Origin: Apium graveolens
Taxonomy: Eukaryota; Streptophyta; Magnoliopsida; Apiales; Apiaceae
Direction: 5' to 3'
Assembly (NCBI RefSeq): GCF_009905375.1
Contig: NW_027417105.1
Coordinates: 62,001-126,000, forward strand
Length of the DNA stretch: 64,000 bases
Both the position numbers and the translations under genes were made by a program. Of the stretch, positions 47,340 through 59,345 are shown piece after piece (position 1 is the first letter of the stretch; each line of letters starts with the position of its first letter). The notes beneath the pieces are model-generated. The model ran no database searches. It had not been told where the DNA came from and worked only from the letters and a program-made list of their open reading frames with translations.

Positions 47340-50197
47340 CAGTGACGAGGCTAGTTGGGGTCATGCAGGGTCCTTTGACCCATTACACTAAAAATTTATT
47401 ATTAAATTTTATATATTAAAAGATAAATAATAAGGTTTTGTACTGTGACCCCAATAACTAAAGAGACCAGGTCATCTGTCACTAACCAATTGATCTGGTC
47501 ATCTGTATTCTACTTTACCGCACAACTGCCCCAACAACACGATAAATCCTACAAGATGATAACATAAGTTACTATCCCCACAAAAATAAATAAGGCATCA
47601 GTGTTCACCATTTTCAATATTTATATTCTCTCTACTAGGTTTATTTAAGTTATAATATTTTATACTCATAAATTGTAACGTGTGTTTGCAGGAAAATGTT
47701 AAAATTTTCTGACAAAGTTAAAAGGCCATTGATTTTGGAAGGCAATAATGGGTCAAATGGAGAACCAGAATGTAAAATTAGCAAAGCTGGATTAAAAAAA
47801 AAAGAAAGTTCAAAATGATATGGAGGTAAATTATGAGGATATAGTCCGGGACTCCGAAAATCTATTGAAGAACTTGATTCTCCAGTTCGAGATGAGGTGA
47901 GAAGACCTTACATTCTTGTTGGACCTTGTCAACCATTAGCATAAAATTTTCCATCGACTATCATTTCAGGAAAAAATAGATGTTTCCAGAAGAGTTGGTT
48001 TGAAACATGTCATTGGTTGGAATATAGTGAGTCAAAAGATGCTGCATTTTGTTTTTTATGCTATCTATTTAGAGGAAACAAGGAATGAATAGTATTTGGT
48101 GTTGCAGTTTTTATGAAAAAAGGGTTTCGAAATTGGAAGAGGGCATTAAAAAGATTTAAAGACCATGTTGGAGAGTTAAGGAGTGCTGATCGTGACTGCG
48201 AAACACAATATTTTGCTTATATAGATCAAAGGCATAGTATAGTACACAGTGTCTCAGATGCAAAAGGTAGATTGGACGGGCTTACAGAACTCGATTAACA
48301 GCAAGTGTCGATGTTATCCGTTTACTTCTTAGAAGTGGTTAAGCTTTTCGCGGGAATGATGAGTCGGAACATTCATCCTATAATGGTAATTTCTTGGAAA
48401 TTCTACATTGGTATAGTGAATGGTCTCCTGAAGTACAAAAATGTATGCCTAAAAAATGCTCCAAGAAATAATTAACTCACTTCCTCCGACATTCAGAAAG
48501 ACATTGTTAGTGCTTGCACATAATAAACTATTAAAGTTATCATCCACGATATTTCAAATTGTGTGTTTTCTATATTGATAGATGTTGCGTGTGATAGTTC
48601 AGTGAATGAACAAATGCCTTTTGTTTTACGATATGTGGATATGTTCGGTGAGGTACTCGAATATTTTATTGGAGTGACACATGTTAGTGACACATCTACT
48701 ATATCTTTGAAACTTGCCGTTGAGAATGTTTTGACAAAACATGGTCTATCAATTTCAAAAGTTAGAGGACAAGGATATGATGGAGCTTTAAATATGAGGG
48801 AAGAGCTTAATGGAATGAAGACACTCATTTTGAAGGAAATTCCCAGCGTAGGGTATGTTCATTATTTTTTCTCACCAACTTCAACTAGTTGTGGTATCTG
48901 TTACAAAAGAGATTCAATTCATGGGTCAATTTTTTGACTATGTTTCCATGATTGTTAATATGGTTGGTGCTTCTTGTAAGAGAAATGATGCTCTTAGACA
49001 AAAACAACAAGATCACATTGTTCAAAATTTAGAAAAGTCTGAAAAAACAACTGGAACACGAATGTATCAGGAAATAAGTTTGGCTAGACCGGGTGAAACA
49101 CGTTGGGGATCATATTATAAAACCATAATTCCTATATTGGCTATGTGGTCTACAGTATTGGAAGTTCTTGGAGATGTAGATAATGATGGTGTTTGTTAGA
49201 AATAATGTGGTACAGTTCTTGGCTTGGTTGACAAAATGGAGAGCTACAAATTCATATTTATAGCTCACTTGATGAGAGATATTTTGGGCTTAACCTTAGA
49301 GTTATCTTATTTTCTTCAACAGAAAAAACAGAATATTGTATCTTCCATTGGTTTGGTTGAAACAACAAAAATACGATTACAAAAAATGAGAGATGATGGC
49401 TGAGATAATTTTTTGGAAGCTATTAAATTATTTTGCTTGAAATATAATATGTGCATCATCAATATGGAAGACCGTGTTCCTAGTCGCCTTCGAGCTCAAA
49501 CTGCCCCAACTTACCACCATTATTTTTATGTTGACATTTTTTGTCAGTTATCATTTCTTTCACTCTTGTATGAGTATTTTTATATATATAGTGACTTATT
49601 AATGTGCATATCATGTCTTGATCCTAGAAATTCATTTGATAAATTTATTCAGTCAAGGTTACTTCACCTTGATGAACTATATCCAGACGATTTCTCTTCC
49701 TCAGATATGATGCAATTGAACGAGCAACTCAAGGTTTACATAATTGAATTGCGGCGAAAGAAACATTTTCCTAATCTCGATGGTATTGGAGTTCTCGCCA
49801 AAAAATGGCCGAGTTAGATTTTCATCGTGCATTTCATTTGGTGTATCGACTAATGGAGTTGGCTTTGGTTCTACCGGTTGCAACGACTAGTGTTGACAGG
49901 ACTTTTTTGGCTATGAAAATCATTAAAACTGATTTGCGTAATAAGATTGATGATGATTTTCTTAATGACTGCATGGTCTGCTATATTGAGAAAGAAATAT
50001 TTCTTCAAGCAGATAATGAAGTTATATTGGATCATTTTGAGAAGATAAAAACCCGTAGAAATTTGTTGCCAGAAAAAAAAATAGTGGCTCTTTTTATGAA
50101 CATTGTAAAATTTAATTTCTATTAAATACTACTAGAATTTTTTTTAGTTATAATTATGTTGTGCCCCCAATTTAATATAATCCTTGCTTCGTCACTG
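47340..50197 (+). mobile_element. hAT DNA transposon (2858 bp)
   Basis: Terminal inverted repeats are CAGTGACGAGGCTAGTTGGG at left and CAGTGACGAAGCAAGGATTA (reverse complement) at right. The 8-bp target duplication is cttgtaat (47332-47339) and cttgtagt (50198-50205), one mismatch. The empty site is visible in the paralogue at about 31998-32020 (gcttacttgtagtatgagc). An 8-bp duplication with CAGTG-type ends is typical of hAT. Confidence 0.93.
47697..50125 (+). pseudogene. hAT transposase (TTF zinc finger and hAT dimerisation type), decayed
   Basis: The start ATG at 47697 follows a TTTGCAG acceptor, fitting a 5' intron. Pieces in order are: a TTF-type region with GPCQP near 47930 and WLEYSESKDAAFCFLCY near 48015-48065; GFRNWKRALKRFKDHVGE (from 48122); a DUF4371-like part with RYVDMFGEVLEYFIGVTHVS and KVRGQGYDGALNM (48563-48937); ETRWGSYYKT (near 49095); and the C-terminal dimerisation region LVLPVATTSVDRTFLAMKII (near 49865-49925). 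The transposase would cut and rejoin element ends in the nucleus. Many stops and frameshifts (for example after NKE near 48085 and at 49197) prevent a product. Confidence 0.9.
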
Positions 50198-50705
50198 CTT
50201 GTAGTATGAGAAGCAGTCTTTATAGCTTTAAACAGTATGGAGAGAGGTCGTGGTGGGACATATTTAAGGGAAACCAAAATGCGGACATTTCTTACTCTTT
50301 TAGCAAAGCATCATTTCCATCAAACTCTCTTATTTTTATAGCACCACGGTCTTAATTAGGAGGTAGACAAATAGTTTTAATTTAAATAAAAACTAAACAA
50401 AAATGACGGCTTACCAACAAAGAGTTAACAATAAGTTCTATATGAACACTAACTTGTTCAAATCTTGAGTGTTTCAAACCATTTGGAGAGAGGGTCATCA
50501 TCAAGCAATTTTAATGGTGGTACAAGGAGGGTGGACTTTCATAAATATTTTTCCTAAAGAGCATGCACAATTATTATGAGGTAAAATAGATGCTAGATGA
50601 CTAGGTAACTAATGATGGTGGTAAGTTTTACCAAATACACTTTTTGTACCTTGAGTTGCACACAAGTCTATATGGGCTTCTTCTTCTTCCTTTTTTTAAA
50701 CATAT

Positions 50706-51235
50706 ATTTTCTTCTTTTTCAACTATACTTTATTCTATAATAAACATCTAGTTTTTTTTCTAAAAAAATGTTGGGATTATAATAAAAAATTATATTAATT
50801 TTGAAATTTGAGTGAATTAGGCAATTTTTAAAACATAAATTGTGCCATGGCTTATGTGTTGGTAGGTTCAACACATAAGAGCATTGAGAAATAAATAAAT
50901 ATATAACTCAATATCTAAAAAATGTTTAGAGCTTATGTCGGGATTTATATAGAAAATTATATAGACGGTATATATAACTCAATATCTATTTAAGAGCATT
51001 GAGAAATAAATAAATATATATGTGTGTGTATATGTATGTGTGTGTATTTATGTGTTACTCTAATTTCTAATTATCATATCATAGATGTCAATACATCAAA
51101 TTGAACAAAATAAAAATAATAAGTTATGAAATAATGTACAAAGTGAAAATATTATATGTAGATCATGAGCGCGTTAAATTTCACCAATTACAAATAAACA
51201 AGTTATGAAATAAAGTTGAAAGTGAAAATTGTACC
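50706..51235 (-). other. intron 1 block of DUF724-like copy 9
   Basis: Same intron-like sequence as at 6400-6850, with a local duplication of the ataactcaatatcta segment (50880-50990) and TG microsatellites near 51020-51050. No coding signal. Confidence 0.5.
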
Positions 51236-51500
51236 TGAGATCTTATAGCAGACATGGACAGTGGTGTTGAAATTGGGGTAAATATGCAGGGGAGTTTTGT
51301 TTTTAGGGAGGGTGTGTGTTCTGATGGTGAGATCTTTTAGTAGACATGGACAATGGTGTTGAAATTGGGGTAAATATGCAAGGGAGATTTATTTTTGGGG
51401 AGGGTTTGTGTTGGTGAGGGAGAGAGGCGCACTAGAATGACACATGTGCTAATGTGTGTTTGTAAACATGCCATAGAATTTATATACAAACATAATCTTT
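51236..51500 (-). repeat. tandem 5' leader segment (2 copies) of copy 9
   Basis: Two leader units (ends near 51255 and 51345), each with CCAATTTCAACACCAxTGTC and a following ATG, then a TATA-like GTATATAAATTC near 51482 on the minus strand. Copies 3 and 7 have three units and copy 1 has one. Confidence 0.5.
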
Positions 51501-51941
51501 TTCTTTTTCTAAAATAAAAAAGGAACATTATACGTATTATAATTATTATACAAAAATTAACTATGTATAAAATTCTAATGAATTAAACACATTAATATTG
51601 AATAGTATTTTTAAAGAATAAATGAATATACTAAGTTCAATATTACATGAATTTAAGAAAATTTACTTAAAAATGACTAAGATGAAGTTATAGTTAGAAA
51701 AATATAACGTTTACTTAAAATAAAAAAAATTATAATTAGGTTACCTCGTTTGTTATTTACTTGAGGCAATTATGGAATATTTAATATTTAATATAATTTA
51801 CAGTATCCATTTTAAGAAGATTTTTTTATAACATTATATTATATATGTATATATATAAATATTTATATATGTATATATTTAAATATTTATATATGTATAT
51901 ATATTACTTTGATTTATAGCTTTTTAAGTTCTTCCATAATT
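51501..51941. other. AT-rich spacer, no gene seen
   Basis: Another copy of the spacer at 9770-10200, with TA-rich runs at 51838-51905. It ends abruptly at ttcttccataatt, where the LTR-like insertion begins. Confidence 0.65.
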
Positions 51942-53967
51942 AGAATAGGGGAAAAACTTGCCTTTCACTCGATTTACTCCAAATATGTCACCTTCGTCTA
52001 TCACCGGCTTAATCTGCCTTGCTGGCTTGACTTCTATAAAAGAAATAGACTGATTTAGTCATCTCGTGTCTTTATCGCCTCTCAAACTAACTTCACGTAG
52101 CTCATATTGTCTACCCATACGCGTATTATTGACTCGTATATTATTTATTTACAAGAAAGACTCGATTAACCATATAATACATATAAGAATATAAGCCACA
52201 TAATCATTTTTATGTTTAAAATAATTTTTAGAATCAAAATCGACTCGCTGTTCACTTAACTGATCCTTATCTGGCTCGTTTCCTATTTTTCGGGATTGAT
52301 TGAGCTCGTCTCTGCACGCGATTCGGCTTAAAATCAAATAAATATCAAATTTCAACTAGTTTCTAGAAGAAATTAGATTTTAATATTATTTTTAATGAAA
52401 ATTATTCATTTTTCTGAGTCAAAGGGCTTTCGTTTCGTTCGAATCAGATAAACGGCCTAATTAATATCAATCAAACACACATAAATCAATTTATCATTCA
52501 ATATAAATATTTATTACTAATTATTAAACCCTAAAAATATTTTTAAATAATTATTAAATAATTATTTGGGAAAAATCAGAATAAAATAATTTTTCTATAA
52601 TTTTTGGAATTAAAATGAATTTATTATGATTTATTAAAAATTATTTGATTAATTATCTAAATAATTAATCTTTTTAAATAATTTATAAATAATAAATAAA
52701 TAATAAATAATTAAGAAAATAATTAAATCACATTTTAAAAAATATTTTAGAATTATTTATAATATAAATCAATTAATTAAATAATTTAATAATTAATTTA
52801 TAAAATAAAAAACTGATTTTTATAATTAATAAAAATAAAAATAAAAATTATTTTCAAGAAACACTTGTCAGAAAAAAAATATCTGACAAAACCGGGTTGA
52901 CAACCGGGTCAACCGGGTCGATTTCCGCGTCATGAAGAACATGACCGGAAATTACCCAGAATCCGGCCATTGGCCAGCATTCCGGCCAACCAAAATCAGG
53001 CCAAAACAACATCGTTTGGTATGGTTTTTGAGTCCAAATCATTCCAAATCACTTCCACAACACACAACCACATCGTTCAATCGTCGGAATCATCCCTGGA
53101 TATCATTGTCCGATCAAACCGACTTAAAACTCCGGCCAAACATCGAATTTCTTCTTTTGTACATAATCTCAACATTCTATAGTGCAAATCGAATCTAAGA
53201 ACATATACAATCAAACCCCTAATATTTCAAGAACCAAATATTCACCAAAATCATGAAGGTATAATTTAAAAATTGAACATAAAACCTAATAATCGTAAAT
53301 CACTATCGAGGAATCGTTTGTTCAATTAAATACCATGAATCGACTGTAAATCACATCAGAAAGCAATATCAATCATCAAAACATCATAATAACCCCAGAA
53401 TCAAAAAGCCCTAATTCGAACATAAACCCTAGAAATTGAAAATCAAAAAGAACAAATTAAAACTTGAAATTGATGATAAAAACAGAAAGAACATAAATTG
53501 TTTTGGTGCAGTAATCAGTTAGAAATCACGGCTTGAATTCTTGACCCGAAATTGTTCTTCCCGACCCGATTTGCAGAGAATTTTGTGATTTTTTTTTCTG
53601 ATTTTTAATTAATTAATTAAAAAAAATTAGGCTATTTATAGTAGTAAAATTAATACTCTTAATTAAAATTTAATTTATAAATATTTTTTATATATAATAT
53701 ATATGCCAAAATTTCGCAAAAATTGCGAATAATGCAAAAATACAAAGAAATGGTATAAATGAAAGTCATTAAATTTTATAAAAATAAAAATGTGATTTTT
53801 GTGGGGTTGTTAACACCCAATGGGGCCCGAAAAAGTCATTTTTCGCAAAACGAGGAAATTTGTAAAATACCTAAATGTTCAGAATAACGCGATGGTACAA
53901 GCCGTTTGATGAAAAATAAAGCCCATTATTTTATTTGAATTATCAGCTATAAAATCATGATTCCGGT
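51942..53967 (-). mobile_element. LTR-like fragment (about 2 kb, possibly Ty3/gypsy)
   Basis: This block joins spacer DNA on the left to the middle of a DUF724 domain exon on the right. It begins agaataggggaaaaacttgc, which resembles a plant LTR end that has lost its TG. It has a GC-rich part at 52890-53120 and very AT-rich parts at 52500-52860 and 53600-53720. No protein domain or target duplication is seen. Small frames at 52932-53198 and 52970-53182 have no known motif. An LTR remnant is my best guess. Confidence 0.4.
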
Positions 53968-54202
53968 TTGATGACCTAAAAAATATTTTAGATGATATGG
54001 TGGAAATCCTTCATAAATTGAAATATAATGGGTTTGATGTCAATGTAGTACGTGAGCATGTAGTGCAATTGCTATCAATAAAGGACAAGCGGGAAGAGCA
54101 AAAAGCTAATGCAAAGAAACCTACAGATCAGATCGAGGAAGAGGAAGAAAAAATTTAAAATTTGAATAATCGCATACATTTACTACAAGATTAGCTTGCC
54201 TT
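53968..54202 (+). pseudogene. DUF724-like gene copy 10 (3' fragment)
   Basis: From TGATGACCTAAAAAAT onward this matches 22138-22370 of copy 4 nearly base for base. It encodes the second half of the DUF724 domain (LKYNGFDVNVV, LLSIKDKREE, EEEEKI). It begins abruptly at the LTR-like fragment and ends at the copia C 3' LTR with the same flank agcttgcctt. It proves that C sits at the same host position as B. Confidence 0.75.
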
Positions 54203-55733
54203 TGTTGGGTTCCGAAGGCATAAAACGCAGCGGATAAATGTAAATAAAACAAAAATTTCGAAACCCAAAAACAGGATCCATGTATAATTATGGGCAGATT
54301 ATGGAGATAACGAATCATACCTTTCAAGAGATTAACTTTCACGAACTCAACGGAGATCCTAGCTATCACGCTTTGTGTCCACCTATCGGAGAAACACCTC
54401 TATGGTATCCACACGAGCACCTTCAAGAACATCTCACGAACTTGACTATGGAATGGATGTACTAGCCTCCTTCTTGACGATCTGAATTGCCTCTGCCTCT
54501 CTTTTCTGCTAGGGTTTTCTTAAAAAACGCACAAGCCTCTTTAACCTCTCATTATCTATTTATAATGACTGATTAAAAAGGCCCATAATAGCAAAGCCCA
54601 ACCCTAGTAGGTATTGGATTAAATAATAAAAACGAATTTCTATTATTTAATTAATAACTAAGTCATACTTAATTATTATGGGCAAAAACATTCCTTTTAA
54701 TTCGAATTTATATTATCTCAATTAAGTCTTACTTAATTATAATAAAATTCAAATAATCATCAATTAATTTAAATCCATAATTTAAATTAACTATTCCATT
54801 AAGTGCTCTATTTGTGCGACCCTATAGGCTATTATTTAATTGGCAATAATTTTATTCTCTAATAAAATTATAAACAATGAGCGGTATCTAGTAATACATC
54901 ATTGTTACCCAATTAAACAATAATTAAATCGTGATTAGATAAAACCTTTCGTGATTAATGTTTTTCGTGTAATATAATCCCTTTAACCATACATATTATA
55001 GATTAAACTCGAGGCATGTATTTAGTCATCCTCTTCAACATTTAATCCGGGTTTACTTGATCCATGAGTAGATTATCGAGACAAATCATTATTTGAGCAT
55101 GGCCATGCTTTTATAATCTCACTCAATCAAAAGGCCAATAATATCTCTCCTAATTATAGGAGGGTTAAATCCTTTATCTATCATTCATATTTCTCATACG
55201 ACTCATGATATACCCGATGTCCACTTTTATCATCACTCGATCAAAAGTAACTTTTAATGTAGTCAAAGTATATTAATCCTCGTATAGAAATATAATGATT
55301 TCAAGTCAAAGGATCGTTACACCATTATCACTGTGAGTCTTTCTTATGACTTTATTAAACATGAAGAATCTCACTGTGGGTCTGTCCAATACCATGTACT
55401 CTCACATGTACCTATGTATTGACTTTAGTATCCCCATACTTATAACCAATGAGATGTGGTTATCTTGTCAAACAACATACTAGTCTATCTATGTATTATT
55501 ATTGTCCTATATAATAATACTCGACTAGGGACCTTTAAGAATATGATATATTATATAATCTCAAGTTCAAGTCATGTACTTAAACTATACAATTTGTATC
55601 ATGATTCTAAGGACATTTATTATGCTAACAAAATATCGCAGTAATTAAGGTCATAATAAATACATTTATTGAATGATCAACTGACATAAAGATAAAAGAA
55701 TAATGTATTGCCTCTAGGGCACCTACACTAACA
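54203..55733 (-). repeat. 3' LTR of copia C (1531 bp)
   Basis: Same length and ends as the 3' LTR of B (TGTTGGGTTCCG to CTACACTAACA), including the 255-bp outer part. The polypurine tract GCAAGTGGGAGAT (minus) lies at 55734-55746. Confidence 0.9.
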
Positions 55734-55747
55734 ATCTCCCACTTGCA

Positions 55748-56560
55748 CTAGAGCCAATCACCCATATATCTAATACCCATGGAACTAGTATGACCATCGT
55801 GCTTCTGCTGCGACAAGCCTTTGGTCAGTGGGTCTGTAATGTTATCATTTGTGTGCACTTTACATATGTGTATATCACCCCTTTCATTAATCTCTCGAAT
55901 AAGGTGAAATCTCCTGAGTATATGTTTAGCCCGGGAGTGTGGTCTAGGTTCTTTAGCCTGTGCAATGGCTCCATTATTATCGCAGTATAGATCAATGGGA
56001 TCTGCGATCGATGGAACCACTCACAAACCAGAAATGAACTTTCGAATCCAAACGGCCTCCTTAGCTGCTTCACAAGCTGCAATGTACTCAGCCTTCATTG
56101 TAGAATCAGCTACTGTTTCTTGCTTTGAACTCTTCCAGCTTACAGCACCTCCGTTTAGACAAAACACAAAACCAGACTGTGATACAGTATCATCTCTGTC
56201 TGTTTGGAAACTTGTATCAGTGTAACCTTTTACAACGAGTTTCTCTTCTCCTCCATACACCAAGAATGAATCTTTAGTTCTTTTCAGGTACTTAAGAATA
56301 TTCTTAACTGCCGTCCAGTGACCTTCACCCGGATTAGACTGGTATCTGCTCGTCATGCTCAAAGCATACGAGACATCTGGGCGAGTACATACCATTGCAT
56401 ACATGATAGATCCAATTGCTGAAGTATATGGAACTTTATTCATGTGGTCCTTCTCATCCAATGATTTCGGACACTGGTCCTTAGAGATCGTTATCCCTTG
56501 AGACACGGGGACATCCCCTTTTTGCATTTTGCATTCCAAAACGATGCAAAACCTTATCAA
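55748..56560 (-). pseudogene. copia C: RNase H and end of pol
   Basis: Two in-line pieces. 56560-56021 covers the end of RT and RNase H (YTDTSF for YTDASF, and STMKAEY where B has STMEAEY, so a key acidic residue is changed). 55990-55748 continues with LYCDNNGAIAQAK, the ADPLTKG-type motif (here TDPLTKG) and the end GIRYMGDWL. They are separated by an in-frame TGA at 56021-56023. A 2-bp loss near 56515 (acatcccc versus acatatcccc in B) separates them from the RT core. Confidence 0.92.
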
Positions 56561-57530
56561 TGTATGTGCTCTGACTTAGACCGATCATCCTTCTAGATCT
56601 TTCTCTATAGATCCTCATTCCTAGAATGTAGGATGCCTCTCCTAAGTCTTTAATGGAGAAATTGCTCCCTAACCAAGTCTTAACAGCCTTTAGAGAAGGT
56701 ATATCATTCCCCATTAGTAGTATATCATCAACATATAGTACTATGAATGCCACATAGCTCCCACTAACCTTCTTGTAAACACACGGTTCATCTTCATTTT
56801 GAACAAAGCCATACTCTGTGACTATTTCATCAAAACGGATATTCCATCTCCTAGAGGATTGCTTCAATCCATAAATGGATCGACGCAATTTACATACCTT
56901 GCCAGCATTCCTTGGATCGACAAAACCCTCAGGTTGTGTCATGTACACATTCTCTTCAAGGCTTCCATTAAGGAAGGCTGTTTTGACATCCATTTGCCAG
57001 ATTTCATAATCATGGAATGCTGCAATGGCAAGTAAAATCCTTATAGACTTGACCATAGCCACTGGTGAGAAAGTTTCATCATAGTCAATACCATGAATTT
57101 GTTTGAAACCTTTTGCAACCAGCCCAGCTTTATAGGTCTGAACATTTCCATCCATGCCCTTTTTCTTCTTAAAAACCCATTTGCACCCTATGGGTTTTAC
57201 CCCTTCAGGTGGATCAACCAAAGTCCATACTTGGTTTTCGTACATGGAATCTATCTCAGATTTCATGGCTTCAAGCCATCTCTTAGAGTCTGGACTGTTC
57301 ATAGCATCTTGGTATGTGAGAGGCTCATCTTCATCTATGAGCATCAAATCACCACACTGAATCATGAGAAATCCATATCTCTCTGGCTCATGGCGAAATC
57401 CACCAGATCTACGAACAACCTGTGTTTGTTGAGCATTATCATTATTCTGCTCTTGTTCCACTTCAGGTTCAATGCTATTTTGCGGTTCTCGATCTTCATC
57501 GAGATCTATAGTTCTCCCACTGTTTCTTTT
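56175..57530 (-). repeat. 1356-bp tandem duplication in pol, first copy
   Basis: The segment from gactgtgatacagtatcatc to ctcccactgtttctttt is repeated directly at 57531-58886. The junction at 57530/57531 joins the integrase-tail region to RNase H, with at most a 1-bp overlap. Confidence 0.95.
56481..57530 (-). pseudogene. copia C: duplicated reverse transcriptase (distal copy)
   Basis: The open frame 57461-56481 reads from the linker (MEQEQNNDNAQQTQ) through WLEAMKSEID, CKWVFKKKKG, YDETFSPV, DVKTAFLNGSLEE and catalytic YVDD, ending in the wrong frame (CPRVSRDNDL) after the 2-bp deletion. Unlike B, the RT N-terminal and core parts are joined in one frame here. It is a second RT in the same element and has no start of its own. 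Confidence 0.93.
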
Positions 57531-57916
57531 GACTGTGATACAGTATCATCTCTGTCTGTTTGGAAACTTGCATCAGTGTAACCTTTTACAACGAGTTTCT
57601 CTTCTCCTCCATACACCAAGAATGAATCTTTAGTTCTTTTCAGGTACTTAAGAATATTCTTAACTGCCGTCCAGTGACCTTCACCCGGATTAGACTGGTA
57701 TCTGCTCGTCATGCTCAAAGCATACGAGACATCTGGGCGAGTACATACCATTGCATACATGATAGATCCAATTGCTGAAGTATATGGAACTTTATTAATG
57801 TGGTCCTTCTCATCCAATGATTTCGGACACTGGTCCTTAGAGATCGTTATCCCTTGAGACACGGGGACATCCCCTTTTTGCATTTTGCATTCTAAAATGA
57901 TGCAAAACCTTATCAA
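57506..57916 (-). pseudogene. copia C: duplicated RT end and partial RNase H
   Basis: The frame covers the end of RT (MYAMVCTRPDVSYALSM) and the start of RNase H (YTDASFQTDRDDTVSQS), then runs across the duplication junction into out-of-frame residues (KETVGEL) and stops. RNase H is therefore truncated in this proximal copy. Confidence 0.92.
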
Positions 57917-58886
57917 TGTATGTGCTCTGACTTAGACCGATCATCCTTCTAGATCTTTCTCTATAGATCCTCATTCCTAAAATGTAGGATGCCTCTCCTA
58001 AGTCTTTAATGGAGAAATTGCTCCCTAACCAAGTCTTAACAGCCTTTAGAGAAGGTATATCATTCCCCATTAGTAGTATATCATCAACATATAGTACTAT
58101 GAATGCCACATAGCTCCCACTAACCTTCTTGTAAACACACGGTTCATCTTCATTTTGAACAAAGCCATACTCTGTGACTATTTCATCAAAACGGATATTC
58201 CATCTCCTAGAGGATTGCTTCAATCCATAAATGGATCGACGCAATTTACATACCTTGCCAGCATTCCTTGGATCGACAAAACCCTCAGGTTGTGTCATGT
58301 ACACATTCTCTTCAAGGCTTCCATTAAGGAAGGCTGTTTTGACATCCATTTGCCAGATTTCATAATCATGGAATGCTGCAATGGCAAGTAAAATCCTTAT
58401 AGACTTGACCATAGCCACTGGTGAGAAAGTTTCATCATAGTCAATACCATGAATTTGTTTGAAACCTTTTGCAACCAGCCCAGCTTTATAGGTCTGAACA
58501 TTTCCATCCATGCCCTTTTTCTTCTTAAAAACCCATTTGCACCCTATGGGTTTTACCCCTTCAGGTGGATCAACCAAAGTCCATACTTGGTTTTCGTACA
58601 TGGAATCTATCTCAGATTTCATGGCTTCAAGCCATCTCTTAGAGTCTGGACTGTTCATAGCATCTTGGTATGTGAGAGGCTCATCTTCATCTATGAGCAT
58701 CAAATCACCACACTGAATCATGAGAAATCCATATCTCTCTGGCTCATGGCGAAATCCACCAGATCTACGAACAACCTGTGTTTGTTGAGCATTATCATTA
58801 TTCTGCTCTTGTTCCACTTCAGGTTCAATGCTATTTTGCGGTTCTCGATCTTCATCGAGATCTATAGTTCTACCACTATTTCTTTT
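57531..58886 (-). repeat. 1356-bp tandem duplication in pol, second copy
   Basis: Offset 1356 from the first copy, with only a handful of differences. It keeps the same 2-bp RT deletion. It continues at 58887 into the normal upstream sequence. Confidence 0.95.
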
Positions 58887-58934
58887 GGAAACAAAATCTC
58901 TTTCCATGAAGACAGCATCTCGAGCAATAAACAC
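57837..58934 (-). pseudogene. copia C: integrase tail and reverse transcriptase (proximal copy)
   Basis: The 365-codon frame starts MFIARDAVFMERDF at the end of integrase and runs through the RT fingers and palm with DVKTAFLNGSLEE, LKQSSRRWN and catalytic YVDDILLMGND. It is the longest uninterrupted RT of the three copies. It leaves frame at the 2-bp deletion near 57865 and ends CPRVSRDNDL. The sequence between 59030 and 58934 is in frame with it, apart from a stop at 59031. Confidence 0.93.
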
Positions 58935-59030
58935 TTTCTGCTCAGAAGGACTATAAAAATAATACGCCTTTGTTTCATTAGGGTATCCTACAAAAATGCA
59001 CTCTTCGGATTTAGGTCCAAGCTTGTCAGA

Positions 59031-59333
59031 TTATTGACGTTTCACAAACGCCTTACATCCCCAAACTTTCATAAAGTTCATGCCTGACCGTTTCTCTTTC
59101 CATATCTCATATGGAGTCTTTTGAACCTTCTTAGTAGGAACACGGTTAAGTATGAAAGCCGCTGTTTGTAGAGCGTAACCCCAGAAACTAATTGGAAGAT
59201 CTGCATGACTCATCATCGATCGCACCATGTCTAACAAGGTGCGATTTCTCCTCTCTGAAACTCTATTCCATTGAGGTGTTCCTGGTGGAGTGAGTTGTGA
59301 TACAATACCACACTCTTTCAAATACTCTCTCAA
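59031..59333 (-). pseudogene. copia C: integrase core, C-terminal half
   Basis: Open from MREYLKECGIVSQLTPPG through TPQWNRVSERRNRTLL (third catalytic acid in SERRNRT) to VWGCKAFVKRQ, where a TAA replaces the next codon (agattattgacg here, agattcttgacg in B). The NG of B is NR here. Upstream it is in frame with the first integrase half except for a TAA at 59346-59348. Confidence 0.92.
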
Positions 59334-59345
59334 TTCGGTGCTTAA

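Larger units (their letters stand above)
46588..50705 (-). pseudogene. DUF724-like gene copy 9, split by a hAT element
   Basis: The minus-strand domain exon has a 112-codon open frame at 46926-46588 (REGSTINLMVGFVNVI, LEYNGFQVNVV, LLSIKDKQDE, coiled coil, end GLLQEELALVL). Its C-terminus differs from copies 1 and 5 and may be nearer the original end. The hAT element at 47340-50197 interrupts the intron/exon boundary region. Upstream exons resume at 50198-50330 (MWxxx type), 50461-50560 (SKWFE type) and 50645-50703 (basic exon). Frameshifts before 46926 and stops upstream make it a pseudogene. Confidence 0.6.

Noticed and set aside
48493..48828. 111-codon minus-strand frame inside the hAT element
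   Set aside because: It is antisense to the transposase segment that has clear hAT motifs.
52932..53198. Overlapping plus-strand frames of 88 and 70 codons with W, P and R rich content
   Set aside because: They lie in the GC-richer part of an LTR-like fragment, overlap each other, and show no family motif.
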